Shown: positions 1 to 8,183, counted from the stretch's first letter. The stretch: 41,926 bases of DNA from JBDRGC01 sp043818215 (GCA_043818215.1 JBDRGC010000024.1:1-41926), one strand, 5' to 3'. A program made the numbers and translations. Notes: generated by a model not told the origin, from the letters alone.

Positions 1-75
1 TTTTTTGTGGGGTGTTTGTTGGGGGGGGGGGTGTTTTGGGGGGCCCCCCCCCAAAAAACCCCCACCCCCGCCTCC
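1..75. other. low-complexity contig edge
   Basis: Long runs of G, C, T and A dominate the first ~75 bases. An open frame runs through them into the first gene, but the encoded Gly/Pro-rich stretch looks like assembly or sequencing noise. Coordinates left of about 75 should not be trusted. Confidence 0.75.
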
Positions 76-116
76 TTCCAGGCGAAGTCCCAGAAATCTA
101 TGCTGGGAGAAAAAAG

Positions 117-1115
117 ATGAATGCAATTCGTGAACAGCTAAATAAGCCCATCGTTGCTGGCGTTGTTGGTTTTGTTGTTGGGTTGATCATTGGTTGGTTT
201 ATCATTGGCTGGGGTGTATGGCCGGTGGCATGGACAGACGCCGCTCCAAGGGATCTTCATGATGTATGGAAGGAAGATTACATGCGCATGGCGATCGATT
301 CATACAAAGTAGTTCCCGATGCCGATAAAGCCAAACAACGTTGGCAGGATTTGGAACCAGGAGCTGCTGATGTTTTGGCTGCCATCACAGAGTCGCCAGC
401 CCCCCAAATTCCCGAGGCGATTCAAGGCTTCAGCGTTGCCGTCGAGTCTTCGCCCGCGGAGGTAACTGCCCCCGAGGGAGAAACTGCCCCCGAGGGAGAT
501 GACAGCGGATCGAACATCACCATACTATTAGTGATGTGTCTGGTTACTATCGTCTTGGGCGGTGCCGTGGCAGGGTACTTTTTGTTCATCCGTGGCCGCA
601 CCAGGACGCTCTCTCCGGCTGCTGAGTCCCTGGAATATACCAAAGAGATGGAACGAACCGATTTCTCTGCCCGCGATGACGGTCCGCCGATATCTCAATT
701 CATGACCACCTATATGATAGGTGATGATTTGTTCGATGACTCATTCAGTATCGACTCGCAAACGGGAGAATTCCTCGGCGAGTGCGGCGTCGGAATTTCG
801 GAACCTATTGGCGTGGGTGAGCCTAAGAAGGTGGCTGCATTCGAGGTCTGGCTGTTCGATAAGAATGATATTCAAACAGTTACCAAGGTTCTTATGAGCC
901 AGCACGCTTATACGGATGCCACGCTGCGGCACCAGCTTGCAGCTAAAGGTGATCCATTCTTGATGGTGGCTGGCAGCGAAACCGTTTTGGAGACAGACAC
1001 TTTGCGGATGGAGGCCCGGGTTGCTAAAATGACTTATGGAAGCGGGTCTGCGCCCCCGGAGAGTTTCTTCGATAAGGTGACATTAGAACTGGCAGTTTGG
1101 CAAAAGAAGGATTAA
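117..1115 (+). CDS. uncharacterised two-TM membrane protein
   Basis: I do not recognise the family. From the ATG at 117 (a GGGAGA-like ribosome site lies just upstream) the product is 332 residues. A Gly/Val/Ile-rich membrane helix spans about residues 10-36. An acidic, Pro/Ala/Glu-rich loop follows, containing a repeated APEGETAPEG-type stretch. A second helix lies near residues 133-160, and a ~170-residue soluble C-terminal domain follows with a basic RGRTRT patch right after the helix. This suggests both ends face the cytoplasm with an extracellular loop. The open frame continues upstream to base 12, but only through low-complexity sequence, so the shorter start is preferred. The gene ends at a strong terminator and stands alone. 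Function unknown. Confidence 0.7.
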   Translation: MNAIREQLNKPIVAGVVGFVVGLIIGWFIIGWGVWPVAWTDAAPRDLHDVWKEDYMRMAIDSYKVVPDADKAKQRWQDLEPGAADVLAAITESPAPQIPEAIQGFSVAVESSPAEVTAPEGETAPEGDDSGSNITILLVMCLVTIVLGGAVAGYFLFIRGRTRTLSPAAESLEYTKEMERTDFSARDDGPPISQFMTTYMIGDDLFDDSFSIDSQTGEFLGECGVGISEPIGVGEPKKVAAFEVWLFDKNDIQTVTKVLMSQHAYTDATLRHQLAAKGDPFLMVAGSETVLETDTLRMEARVAKMTYGSGSAPPESFFDKVTLELAVWQKKD

Positions 1116-1123
1116 ACAATCAA

Positions 1124-1160
1124 CCCCCGGCTTCATTCCGAAGCCGGGGGCTTTTTTTTT
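1124..1160 (+). terminator. Rho-independent terminator
   Basis: An 11-bp perfect GC-rich stem (CCCCCGGCTTC with its complement) and a 5-base loop are followed by about ten T. It lies 9 bases after the stop of the membrane-protein gene. Confidence 0.93.
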
Positions 1161-1167
1161 GGAGATG

Positions 1168-1632
1168 CTACTTGATTTCCAGTATTTTTAATAGGAGAGG
1201 CCCTGCCGGAGTTCGAACTGTGACCTCTTCTCCAGCTTGTTTCCCTAACAAGGCTTGCCCGATGGGGGATTGATTGGATATGCGTCCATTGGATGGGTCT
1301 GCTTCTTTCGACCCGACCAGATGGTAGAAATCAGGGGGGGATTCTCCTTCCTGAACGGTAACTGTGGCTCCAACAGCGACGACATCGTGCCTCTCGCCAT
1401 TTTCTTCGATGATGATGGCATGGCGAAGCAAATACTCCAATTCCTGAATATGGCCCTCAAGGAATCCCTGATCTTCTTTGGCTTTTTTGTAATCTGCGTT
1501 CTCGGAAAGATCGCCCATCTCGATAGCAGATCGTAGTCGTCGAGCCAATTGCTCGCGGGCCGGGCCTTTGAACTGTTCGAGTTCGATACGCAGGCGTTTT
1601 TCCCCTTCTATGGTCAGGTATTGATCATTCAT
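1168..1632 (-). CDS. greA: transcription elongation factor GreA
   Basis: Cytoplasmic factor that enters the RNA polymerase secondary channel and stimulates cleavage of backtracked transcripts. The product is 154 residues from the ATG at 1632, close to the usual ~158. The N-terminal coiled coil carries the acidic tip motif GDLSENADY, the counterpart of the DxxE tip that coordinates Mg in the polymerase active site. The C-terminal FKBP-like domain contains SNQSPIGQALLGKQAGEEV. A GTG 24 bases further upstream would overlap the preceding dgt gene; the ATG 10 bases after the dgt stop is preferred. It is the distal gene of a dgt-greA unit. Confidence 0.95.
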   Translation of the reverse strand: MNDQYLTIEGEKRLRIELEQFKGPAREQLARRLRSAIEMGDLSENADYKKAKEDQGFLEGHIQELEYLLRHAIIIEENGERHDVVAVGATVTVQEGESPPDFYHLVGSKEADPSNGRISNQSPIGQALLGKQAGEEVTVRTPAGPLLLKILEIK

Positions 1633-1642
1633 AAAACTGCTC

Positions 1643-2794
1643 TTATGGTTTGACACTGGGATCGAATAGCTTGTGATGTTCTTCGATAGCGTAGCGGTCG
1701 GTCATCCCGGCTATGTAATCGCAGATGGTGCGTTCCAGCCCGCGCAGCTCGATCCATTCTTGGACATGGTGCGGCAGCATGGCGGGTTCAGCCAGGTAAG
1801 CGCGGAAGAGATCACTAATGATCCGTTCGGCTTTAACTTGCATTCTTACCATTCGTGGATGGCGGTATAAATTGGCGTACAGGAAATCTTTCACTTGGCG
1901 GTTGCGGCGGAGCATATCTTCGCTGAAGCCAATCACATTATGGTTCAATTTTTGCAGTTCATCCACAGATTGCGCCCCGCTCTCACGCAGGCGTTGGGCG
2001 GTGGAACTGACTATATCCGTGACTGTCAAACTTATCAGCCGCCTGACCAGACGGTGCCGGTCGAGTTCGTCCAGATTGTGCCCGGGCCAACCCACGCTTT
2101 CGACCAGTATCTCCCACAGGGTGATGCCATCTAGCATGAGAGGGGTGATCATCCCAGAACAAAGTCCGTCATCTAAATCGTGGGCGGTGTAAGCGATTTC
2201 GTTGGCGGCATTGGCAATTTGGGCTTCCAGGTGGCCGCGCAGTTCGGAATTGTAATCGGATGCGTCGGAGACGTCGTACTCGGTCTCATGCTTCACAATG
2301 CCCTCGCGCACTTCCCAGGTCAGGTTCAGCCCGGGAAAATCCTGGAAACGGTGTTCCAGTTTGGTGACGATGCGTAGAGATTGTTTATTGTGATCGAAGC
2401 CGCCGTGGTCTTTCATCAAGCGGGTCAGAGCGACCTCGCCGGAATGCCCAAAGGGAGAGTGCCCCAGATCATGGGCCAGACAAATTGCCTCGATCAAGTC
2501 TTCATTTGCACCCAGGGCACGCGCAATTGTGCGCCCAATCTGAGCAACTTCCAGGGTGTGGGTCAGACGGGTGCGGTAGTAATCGCCCTCGTAATTGATG
2601 AAGACCTGGGTTTTATACTCCAATCGGCGAAAAGCGGTAGTATGCAAAATGCGGTCCCGGTCGCGTTGGAATGCAGTGCGGTACGCGGGTTCGCTTTCCG
2701 GGTAGGCGCGTCCGTGGGTATCTTTGCTGCGTACGCCGTAAGGGGCGAGAGCCTGGTCTTCTAAAACTTCGAGTTGTTGGCGGGTAAATAGCAT
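1643..2794 (-). CDS. dgt: dGTP triphosphohydrolase-like HD-domain protein
   Basis: Member of the dGTPase family, which hydrolyses dNTPs to nucleoside plus triphosphate and affects dNTP pools. It has 383 residues and is full length. The HD metal site is visible: a histidine in RLTHTLEVAQIGR, the paired H-D in AICLAHDLGHSPFGHSGE, and a later aspartate in AYTAHDLDDGL. The N-terminal TRTAFQRDRDRILHTTAFRRL-like region and YKTQVF are typical of the family. It precedes greA by 10 bases on the same strand. Substrate specificity cannot be read from sequence. Confidence 0.93.
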   Translation of the reverse strand: MLFTRQQLEVLEDQALAPYGVRSKDTHGRAYPESEPAYRTAFQRDRDRILHTTAFRRLEYKTQVFINYEGDYYRTRLTHTLEVAQIGRTIARALGANEDLIEAICLAHDLGHSPFGHSGEVALTRLMKDHGGFDHNKQSLRIVTKLEHRFQDFPGLNLTWEVREGIVKHETEYDVSDASDYNSELRGHLEAQIANAANEIAYTAHDLDDGLCSGMITPLMLDGITLWEILVESVGWPGHNLDELDRHRLVRRLISLTVTDIVSSTAQRLRESGAQSVDELQKLNHNVIGFSEDMLRRNRQVKDFLYANLYRHPRMVRMQVKAERIISDLFRAYLAEPAMLPHHVQEWIELRGLERTICDYIAGMTDRYAIEEHHKLFDPSVKP

Positions 2795-2842
2795 TGGGTT
2801 GTTAATCTGGTCGTGGTTTGATATCAGTACCTTCTCAAAAAG

Positions 2843-2973
2843 GGCTCTTTGATGTTTTGTGTGGTCAAACTCTTTTTGTACACGGATTACACGGATTTTA
2901 CGGATTTTTCTTTGGCTTTATCCGTATAATCCGTGTAATCCGTGTACCGCGCCCCACAATATCTCAGAGAGCC
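2843..2973. mobile_element. MITE family A, copy 1 (131 bp)
   Basis: A 131-bp palindromic element beginning GGCTCT and ending AGAGCC. The outermost 22 bases are imperfect inverted repeats (17 of 22 match), and an inner pair of arms carries repeated CCGTGTAATCC-type sequence. It is flanked by perfect 8-bp direct repeats TCAAAAAG (2835-2842 and 2974-2981), a target-site duplication. A second copy at 27629-27759 differs by about two bases and has its own 8-bp duplication. GGCTCT ends and 8-bp duplications fit ISL3-type elements (family knowledge from memory). No transposase is encoded. Confidence 0.9.
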
Positions 2974-3106
2974 TCAAAAAGAAGGGGCGGGGTCGAAATG
3001 ATACTTGTTTTTGATGGTGAGAGAGTCTAATCCAGGGGAGGTTATATGTCAACACGCGAGTAATCAGCGTGGGCGCGCAAATATTGTCAGGCTGTTCACC
3101 GCTCAC

Positions 3107-3160
3107 AGTCCCCGAAGCGTAGCGGAGTGGGAAAGTCCCCGAAGCGTAGCGGAGTGGGAA
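3107..3160. repeat. 27-bp unit, two tandem copies
   Basis: Two perfect head-to-tail copies of a 27-base unit containing CCCCGAAGCGTAGCGGAG. The same core reappears at 3885-3904, so it is a dispersed repeat duplicated here. The spacer 2982-3193 otherwise shows no gene. Confidence 0.85.
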
Positions 3161-3193
3161 ACGTGCCAACATGCGAACTTTCACGCTTGCAAA

Positions 3194-3538
3194 TCAGTTC
3201 TTTTTAGCTATCAGGGCCTGCAACGTTTGACGAATTCGGTCAAGCACTTGTGAATTTACCCGCCCAAATGTTTTAACCACAATGGATTGCGACAACGCGT
3301 AAATCTTATCCACCCGTACTTTACTCGGACGATTCAGCTTCCCCCACTCCAGATCAGACGAAGTGATCATGAAACTGTAATCTGCCCTAATCGGATTAGA
3401 AGTCATCGCCACCACGATTATATCAGCAGTTTTGCGATTGTAGGCACGGTTGGAAATGACAATAACCGGTCGCCGCTTTCGAGACAAAAGGTCAGTGAAG
3501 GGAACTGGGATGAGAAGAATATCGCCTTGTTCAGGCAT
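3194..3538 (-). CDS. type II toxin, PemK/MazF family
   Basis: Probable ribosome-independent mRNA interferase of a toxin-antitoxin pair. From the ATG at 3538 the product is 114 residues, normal for the family. It begins MPEQGDILLIPVPF, the usual beta-barrel entry. The conserved Arg in KRRPVIVISN and the VVAMTSNP segment match MazF-like active-site strands. Upstream in-frame ATGs (3550, 3559) exist but would lengthen the overlap with the antitoxin gene. The 8-base overlap with the upstream antitoxin supports coupled translation and the TA assignment. Confidence 0.82.
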   Translation of the reverse strand: MPEQGDILLIPVPFTDLLSRKRRPVIVISNRAYNRKTADIIVVAMTSNPIRADYSFMITSSDLEWGKLNRPSKVRVDKIYALSQSIVVKTFGRVNSQVLDRIRQTLQALIAKKN

Positions 3539-3755
3539 CGTTCCACTCATCGTCGTCATAAGGATTATCCCAGAAACCGAGACTGCTCTCAGCGGCCAAT
3601 AGCAAATCGTTAAAAGTGTCCGCTGGTTCTTTGATTATAAAAATCGTGATCCGCACACCGGGAGCAAAAGGAACATGCAATTCCACACGTCCTTCATCCA
3701 ACACTTCGGCATCATATATCAACGCCGTTTGATGTACAATTAAAGATTCCATCAT
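3531..3755 (-). CDS. antitoxin partner of PemK-like toxin
   Basis: Small acidic protein (74 residues). The N-terminal half (ALIYDAEVLDEGRVELHVPF) looks like a short beta-rich DNA-binding or dimerisation fold. The C-terminal tail (SSLGFWDNPYDDDEWNDA) is very acidic, as expected for a segment that covers a basic toxin. It directly precedes and overlaps the toxin gene. The family name is uncertain; the antitoxin role is inferred from size, charge and order. Such antitoxins usually repress their own operon. Confidence 0.75.
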   Translation of the reverse strand: MMESLIVHQTALIYDAEVLDEGRVELHVPFAPGVRITIFIIKEPADTFNDLLLAAESSLGFWDNPYDDDEWNDA

Positions 3756-3892
3756 AATTACAGTCCTTCCAATACCAATAACCTCTTACGGAATTATAGC
3801 ATGGATGGCATCGGTCACGCGTTAGTGCTGGTAAATAGAGTAGGCAGATAAGCAAAGTAAACTCGGAACGTGAAGCGTGACACAGTCCCCGA

Positions 3893-3946
3893 AGCGTAGC
3901 GGAGTAGCGGATTCAGCCGCTCAACCTTCCGCTACTCCGCTACGCT
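3893..3946. repeat. 19-bp-stem hairpin repeat
   Basis: A perfect 19-base inverted repeat (left arm AGCGTAGCGGAGTAGCGGA) with a 16-base loop. It shares its core with the tandem repeat at 3107-3160. The spacer 3756-4106 contains this hairpin and no convincing gene. Confidence 0.85.
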
Positions 3947-4106
3947 CCACTGCCGAATCTTGTGGTGAGTGCAATCGAACCATGGGAACACGCCCCTTCT
4001 TTTCGAGAAGATACGATTTGATTTTGATTGAATTCATCCATTTTATTTTCCATGATATACTTACCGGGCGAGATCATTAAACCGTATAGAATAAGGAGCA
4101 TGATAC

Positions 4107-4439
4107 ATGGATATTACAACAACTCAATACAAACGTTGTGATTTGGTCAAGGCCATAGGCCGCATTGATGGTAACACCGCCCCAGAGCTAGAAAAGGTGT
4201 TCAATGCCATTGTCGAAGGCGGTAAGCCTGGCATTGTCTTCGATATGAGCGAAGTGGATTTCATCTCCAGCCGTGGTTTGTGGGTGCTGCTAGAGACGCA
4301 GAAAGCTTGCAAACGGGGAAAAGGTAAGTTGGTATTGGTCAATGTGTCTGAGTATATGAAGCAATCCTTAGATTTAGCAGGCGTACAGCACTTCATCGAG
4401 TTGTTTGATGATGTTACGGCTGCTGTAGGCAGTTTCTAG
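4107..4439 (+). CDS. anti-sigma factor antagonist (STAS, SpoIIAA/RsbV-like)
   Basis: Cytoplasmic STAS protein of a partner-switching cascade. When unphosphorylated it binds the anti-sigma kinase. It has 110 residues, usual length. The phosphorylatable serine lies in DFISSRGLWVL (residues 54-55), matching the DSSG-type site of SpoIIAA. An AAGGAG ribosome site lies about 9 bases before the ATG. The next gene, 18 bases downstream, encodes the matching kinase, and the facing gene encodes a SpoIIE-type phosphatase, so the whole switch is local. No sigma factor is nearby, so the output may be a distant sigma factor or another target. Confidence 0.92.
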   Translation: MDITTTQYKRCDLVKAIGRIDGNTAPELEKVFNAIVEGGKPGIVFDMSEVDFISSRGLWVLLETQKACKRGKGKLVLVNVSEYMKQSLDLAGVQHFIELFDDVTAAVGSF

Positions 4440-4457
4440 TTTTTTATCTTCTTTTCG

Positions 4458-4865
4458 ATGCCAACCAGAACATACTCTGGGCGATTTGAAAACCTTGCCA
4501 AGATAAGTGAATTCGTCGCCCAGTCCGCTGAAGAGGCGGGGTTTGACCGCGCCGGCATCTACGCTGTGAAATTGGCAGTAGACGAGGCTTGCACGAATAT
4601 CATCGAACATGGCTACGGTGGTGAAGGGCGTGGCGAGATTCAGTGTACTTGCGATATCGCCGGGGATGAACTGAGCATTACTTTACGTGACTGGGGTAAG
4701 ACATTTGCCCCAGACAGTGTTCCAGAGCCAGATTTCGATGTGCCCATCGAAGAACTTCGCTGCCGAGGTGCAGGACTCTTCTTCATCCGCAAGATGATGG
4801 ATGAAGTCCACTTCGACTTTCAGACCGGCGATGGCAATGTTTTGGTCATGGTAAAGCGCAAGTGA
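4458..4865 (+). CDS. anti-sigma factor serine kinase (RsbW/SpoIIAB-like)
   Basis: GHKL-fold ATPase of 135 residues. The N-box is VDEACTNIIEHGYG (Glu and Asn for Mg-ATP), followed by LRDWGKTF and the glycine-rich ATP lid RCRGAGLFFIRKMMDEV. The family phosphorylates its STAS antagonist and binds a sigma factor. It is translated directly after the STAS gene (18-base gap), so co-transcription is likely; a strong terminator follows. Target sigma unknown. Confidence 0.9.
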   Translation: MPTRTYSGRFENLAKISEFVAQSAEEAGFDRAGIYAVKLAVDEACTNIIEHGYGGEGRGEIQCTCDIAGDELSITLRDWGKTFAPDSVPEPDFDVPIEELRCRGAGLFFIRKMMDEVHFDFQTGDGNVLVMVKRK

Positions 4866-4871
4866 TAGATA

Positions 4872-4911
4872 AAGCCCCTGGGATCTCGACAAATCCCAGG
4901 GGCTTTTTTTA
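4872..4911 (+). terminator. Rho-independent terminator between convergent genes
   Basis: Stem built on AAGCCCCTGGGAT with its complement, short loop, then seven T. It separates the kinase gene from the convergent phosphatase gene, whose stop codon touches it. A short A-run on the left arm may give weak activity in the other direction. Confidence 0.9.
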
Positions 4912-6999
4912 TTACCTGTCTCGGGCCAGTACCATCAGGGTGATATCATCGAAAGGGGGTGCATCCCCTACAAACTTGTAAACCGCGTCTAATATGGATT
5001 TTTGTAATCCCTCGGCTGATTGGCCGAGGTTTTCTTTTATCACGTTGATCAGAGTTTCCTGCCGGAAGAATTGCCCTTCGGAATTTTGGGCATCGGGAAT
5101 GCCATCCGTGTAGAGTACCAGTACATCGCCGGGATGAATCTCGACGCTGGAATGTTCCCAGGTGGCCTCCTCATCAATCCCAATGGGAAGTCCCGTTTTC
5201 GTAAGGGACAGGGGATTGTTGCCATTTTGGCTATTGATCAAATAAGGGGGATTGTGCCCCGCGTTGGAATAGGTCAGCGTCCCCGTTTCTGGATTGAGCA
5301 CCCCATAGAAAGCGGTAACGAAAAGATTGGCATTGGTGTCCTTGAGAATGCGTTCGTTGGTCGCAAAAAACACGATATCCGGCTGAAGATCGAATTCAGT
5401 CGCATAGATGCGGATGAGTGTGCGGCTCAATGTCATGTACAGCGCCGGGCCAACACCCTTATCCAACACATCCGCGATGACAATGCCGATTTTCCCATCT
5501 GAGAGCGGAATAATATCGAAGAAATCTCCCGATGTTTCTCCGGCAGGGTCGAACGTGACGGCTAACTGCCAGCCGGGCATGCTGGGGAAGGAGTGGGGCA
5601 GCAGGCTGGATTGGATGCTGCCTGCCAGTTTCAATTCCTCGCTCACTCGCTGGTATTCCAAAGCCTGGATATAAACTTTAGCCTGGTTCACTGCCGAAGC
5701 AATTTGAGCAGCTAAAGATTGAACAGCGGGATAAAGGTTAGCGAGGGAGCGGTGATCCCAGGGTTGGGCCAGGGTGTGCAATTCCAGATAAATCCCACCG
5801 AAGGTTTGTCCGCTTTCGGCCTCTCGGATGGGAGCAACCACCAATGGGTTGTGGTCTATCGCTCCAGTCTCCCAGGGGATGGCATCCCTGGCAAGCAAGG
5901 CCTGCCCCTCAGTTTTATCCAACAGCCAGGGCCAGATCGATTCCAGTTCGGGCTGCCAGTCTATGGGATGCTTCATCAGCACATCTTCAGGGAAAATCCA
6001 TATTACTAAGCGGCCTGCCGGGAACATATTGTCGAGATGCTCCTTGAGAATGCCAGGTAAATTCTCTGTGTCGGGAGGCGCGTTGATGATTGCCCGTCCC
6101 AATTGTTCCAATCTTTCCAGCAGCCGTGATTGTTGTCGGCTGCTTTCAGCTGCTCGGCTGAGCTGACGAGCTAAAAGGGCGACGAGTAGCATACCACTGA
6201 TGAAGAATAAATAGATCATCATCCCGTTTTGGATGTACAATCCGGCAGCCAAAATCGCGAAGGGATGGGCCAGATGAGGCAGGCCAATTGCCAGCAGGAA
6301 GAATCTGAAGATAGGTCGAAAATTACCGACCCCGGTGATGGCCTTTTGCGCCCAGACACTGTAAATCAGATAACCTGCCCATACTAAGGTCACAAAAATA
6401 AAATGTGCAAGCAGCGCTGCTAAAGCTGGTACCAGGGCATTGGTGGAAAGCCCTGGGAGTGGATATTCCCCTCCCAAATATAGAAATAGAGAAATAGCTA
6501 GAAGGGGGGCTATGGTTGCTCCGGCGAGGTTCATCGTCAGGTCGCGTAATTGGTTCCATTGCGAAGCAGATGATGCGGCCTTTCTCCAGTTGACCACGAA
6601 TTCGAAGATCGTCCACAGAGTGGATAGCCACAGCACATTGGGGCCGAAGAGAAATATTCCCGACCATACGACAATCCCCACTAGAGAACCGTCCGAACTG
6701 CCGTATCGGTTCGTTCTGAGTTCGACGATCAGGAAAAATCTGAGGCGATTGAAGAAAACAAACAGTACAGCAAAGATCGCCAGAGGAAATAATTCGCTGC
6801 GGATGAGTACCCAATCTGTGACGCTGACCAACCAGATGAATCCAATCAAAGCCAGGGGAGCGGTATACAAGCAGGTGATCACATCACCAATGCCAATCAC
6901 CTGGCGTTCATGCGGCATGTTCTTTAGGCTGGGCCAGAATACTTTGGCGATGTCGAAGAGTGGTGGATGCACTTTGGGGGAGGGAGTTTCAATGCTCAT
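4912..6999 (-). CDS. membrane-bound SpoIIE/RsbU-type serine phosphatase
   Basis: PP2C-family phosphatase expected to dephosphorylate a phospho-STAS antagonist, most simply the product of 4107-4439. The product has 695 residues. About eight hydrophobic segments lie between residues ~40 and 290. A linker and GAF-like sensor region follows (~300-440), then the SpoIIE domain with ETSGDFFDI, GIVIADVLDKGVGPALYM, NAGHNPPYLI, LVLYTDGIPDA and a final DDITLMVL, the usual Asp metal ligands. The multi-TM input domain suggests sensing of a membrane or extracellular signal; the ligand is unknown. It is convergent with its predicted partners. Confidence 0.9.
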   Translation of the reverse strand: MSIETPSPKVHPPLFDIAKVFWPSLKNMPHERQVIGIGDVITCLYTAPLALIGFIWLVSVTDWVLIRSELFPLAIFAVLFVFFNRLRFFLIVELRTNRYGSSDGSLVGIVVWSGIFLFGPNVLWLSTLWTIFEFVVNWRKAASSASQWNQLRDLTMNLAGATIAPLLAISLFLYLGGEYPLPGLSTNALVPALAALLAHFIFVTLVWAGYLIYSVWAQKAITGVGNFRPIFRFFLLAIGLPHLAHPFAILAAGLYIQNGMMIYLFFISGMLLVALLARQLSRAAESSRQQSRLLERLEQLGRAIINAPPDTENLPGILKEHLDNMFPAGRLVIWIFPEDVLMKHPIDWQPELESIWPWLLDKTEGQALLARDAIPWETGAIDHNPLVVAPIREAESGQTFGGIYLELHTLAQPWDHRSLANLYPAVQSLAAQIASAVNQAKVYIQALEYQRVSEELKLAGSIQSSLLPHSFPSMPGWQLAVTFDPAGETSGDFFDIIPLSDGKIGIVIADVLDKGVGPALYMTLSRTLIRIYATEFDLQPDIVFFATNERILKDTNANLFVTAFYGVLNPETGTLTYSNAGHNPPYLINSQNGNNPLSLTKTGLPIGIDEEATWEHSSVEIHPGDVLVLYTDGIPDAQNSEGQFFRQETLINVIKENLGQSAEGLQKSILDAVYKFVGDAPPFDDITLMVLARDR

Positions 7000-7030
7000 T
7001 AGATCTGTATGTGGATGGTTGGATGACGAG

Positions 7031-7215
7031 ATATTGACTTCCAGAAAAAAGATTTTGACTCAGCCTGTCATTGCGAACCGACGCTTTCCGGTGAAGCAAT
7101 CTCCTTCTCCCCAAGGATACAATCGCTTCACCGGTAAAGCTGCTCTGCACACTTGTCCCTTTGGGAATGACATCTGGGTACGCAGAGTCAAAAACATTAA
7201 CTTAACATCAATACC
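7031..7215. repeat. palindromic repeat family D, copy 1
   Basis: About 185 bases ending in imperfect inverted arms (TTTTGACTC on the left, GAGTCAAAA on the right) around a core with GCGAACCGACGCTTT and GGTGAAGCAATCTCC. A relative lies at 29439-29683. There the core has the same orientation but the outer arms are swapped, so one inner or outer part has inverted. It fills the 7000-7276 spacer. Confidence 0.8.
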
Positions 7216-7276
7216 CTTTCATTATAACCAGATTATTGGGGAAATGGGTATTTTGGCATTATGCATTGGTTGATAC

Positions 7277-7894
7277 TTAGTCTGGCCAGATGAGACTCAC
7301 CAGCGCCAGCACACCAAAGCCAAACACAACGCCCCCTGAGATGCGGTTGATCCACTGCATCCACCTCGCAGCGACTTTGTCCCGAAACAACCCCACGCCC
7401 AAGCTGAGACACAGCCACCACAACGCCGAGCCGGTGAATACGCCCAGCACCATAAGCGTGGCAAAGATGTAGTCCCCGCCGCTCTCTGCCAACCCAAGCC
7501 CAGCGAAGATAACCGCAAAGGAGATGATAGTTATCGGGTTGGTCAGCGTTAGGACGAAAATGGAGAGGTAGTTGCCCAGCAGACTGTGGCTTCGAGCCAC
7601 GGCGGGCTTGTCGGAGGGGCGAGATAAATAGGTGCGCACTCCCAGATAGCAGAGAAACAATCCCCCCAAGAGACGCAGCCAGGTTTGCTGCTCCACCAGA
7701 AAACCGGAGATGAAGGTCAGCCCGAACCCGGCAATGACTCCATAGATTGCATCCGCGCTGGCAGCCCCCAAACCGGAAACCAGCCCCGCCAGCCGCCCTT
7801 CAGTTAAAGTGCGACGGATGCACAGCACGCCAATCGGCCCCACCGGAGCGGCAATAGAGATGCCGATAATCAGACCAAGAAGGAAAGTTGTCAT
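7277..7894 (-). CDS. LysE/RhtB-family amino-acid exporter
   Basis: Small inner-membrane exporter of 205 residues from the ATG at 7894, with about six helices. The N-terminal IGISIAAPVGPIGVLCIRRTL matches the family signature (PGP/VGP followed by a basic Arg pair). TLTNPITIISFAVIFAGL is the second conserved NP motif. Substrate is probably an amino acid or derivative; not resolvable here. A TTG at 7933 gives 13 more residues but overlaps the upstream HTH pseudogene. It lies downstream of a LexA-like HTH remnant, which is probably coincidental. Confidence 0.85.
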   Translation of the reverse strand: MTTFLLGLIIGISIAAPVGPIGVLCIRRTLTEGRLAGLVSGLGAASADAIYGVIAGFGLTFISGFLVEQQTWLRLLGGLFLCYLGVRTYLSRPSDKPAVARSHSLLGNYLSIFVLTLTNPITIISFAVIFAGLGLAESGGDYIFATLMVLGVFTGSALWWLCLSLGVGLFRDKVAARWMQWINRISGGVVFGFGVLALVSLIWPD

Positions 7895-7925
7895 GTCGGG
7901 TTTTGGGCGGTGGTCATCAGTTTTT

Positions 7926-8183
7926 TTACTCAAGGGGAGGAAGTTGCTCTGGCGGCAATAGTACTGCGATGCTGCGGGCCTGCCCTGGCACGCGCTTTAG
8001 AAATCCCCTTTCTTCCAGCTTGATGATCATCTGGTGGACACTTGGCGGTGTTACACGGAAGTACTGTTGTATATCGGCCTGTGCTGGCGGGCGGCGGTTG
8101 AGCCTGGTGTAGTAATAGATGAAAGCCAGGTATTACCCTTGTTTCTTTGTGTACTCGGGTTTGTGGAGGTCGTTTTTTTGCAT
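7926..8183 (-). pseudogene. LexA-like winged-helix regulator with in-frame stop
   Basis: Reading the minus strand downstream of the kinase stop, the same frame continues without interruption for 68 codons: YLAFIYYYTRLNRRPP, then DIQQYFRVTPPSVHQM, then KLEERGFLKRVPGQARSI, ending PPEQLPPLE. This is a LexA/MarR-like winged helix. Homologues, as I recall them, run KQGQYLAFI at the start. Here the glycine codon is followed by TAA where CAA (Gln) is expected. The N-terminal residues (from an ATG at 8183, MQKNDLHKPEYTKKQG) are now the tail of the upstream kinase. A single C-to-T change explains the break. Confidence 0.8.

Noticed and set aside
12..116. In-frame N-terminal extension of the first gene
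   Set aside because: Encoded by homopolymer runs at the contig edge; the ATG at 117 has a ribosome site and precedes a normal membrane segment.
3877..4080. 67-codon open frame
   Set aside because: Half of it is the 3893-3946 hairpin repeat; no ribosome site or domain.
7030..7215. Full transposon with coding capacity
   Set aside because: No open frame of useful size within the inverted arms; kept as a noncoding palindromic repeat.
6440..7273. 277-codon plus-strand open frame
   Set aside because: Antisense to the well-supported SpoIIE-type phosphatase and running into repeat D; no recognisable domain.
7895..7933. TTG start for the LysE-family gene
   Set aside because: Overlaps the HTH reading frame and adds a charged segment atypical for the family; the ATG at 7894 is preferred.
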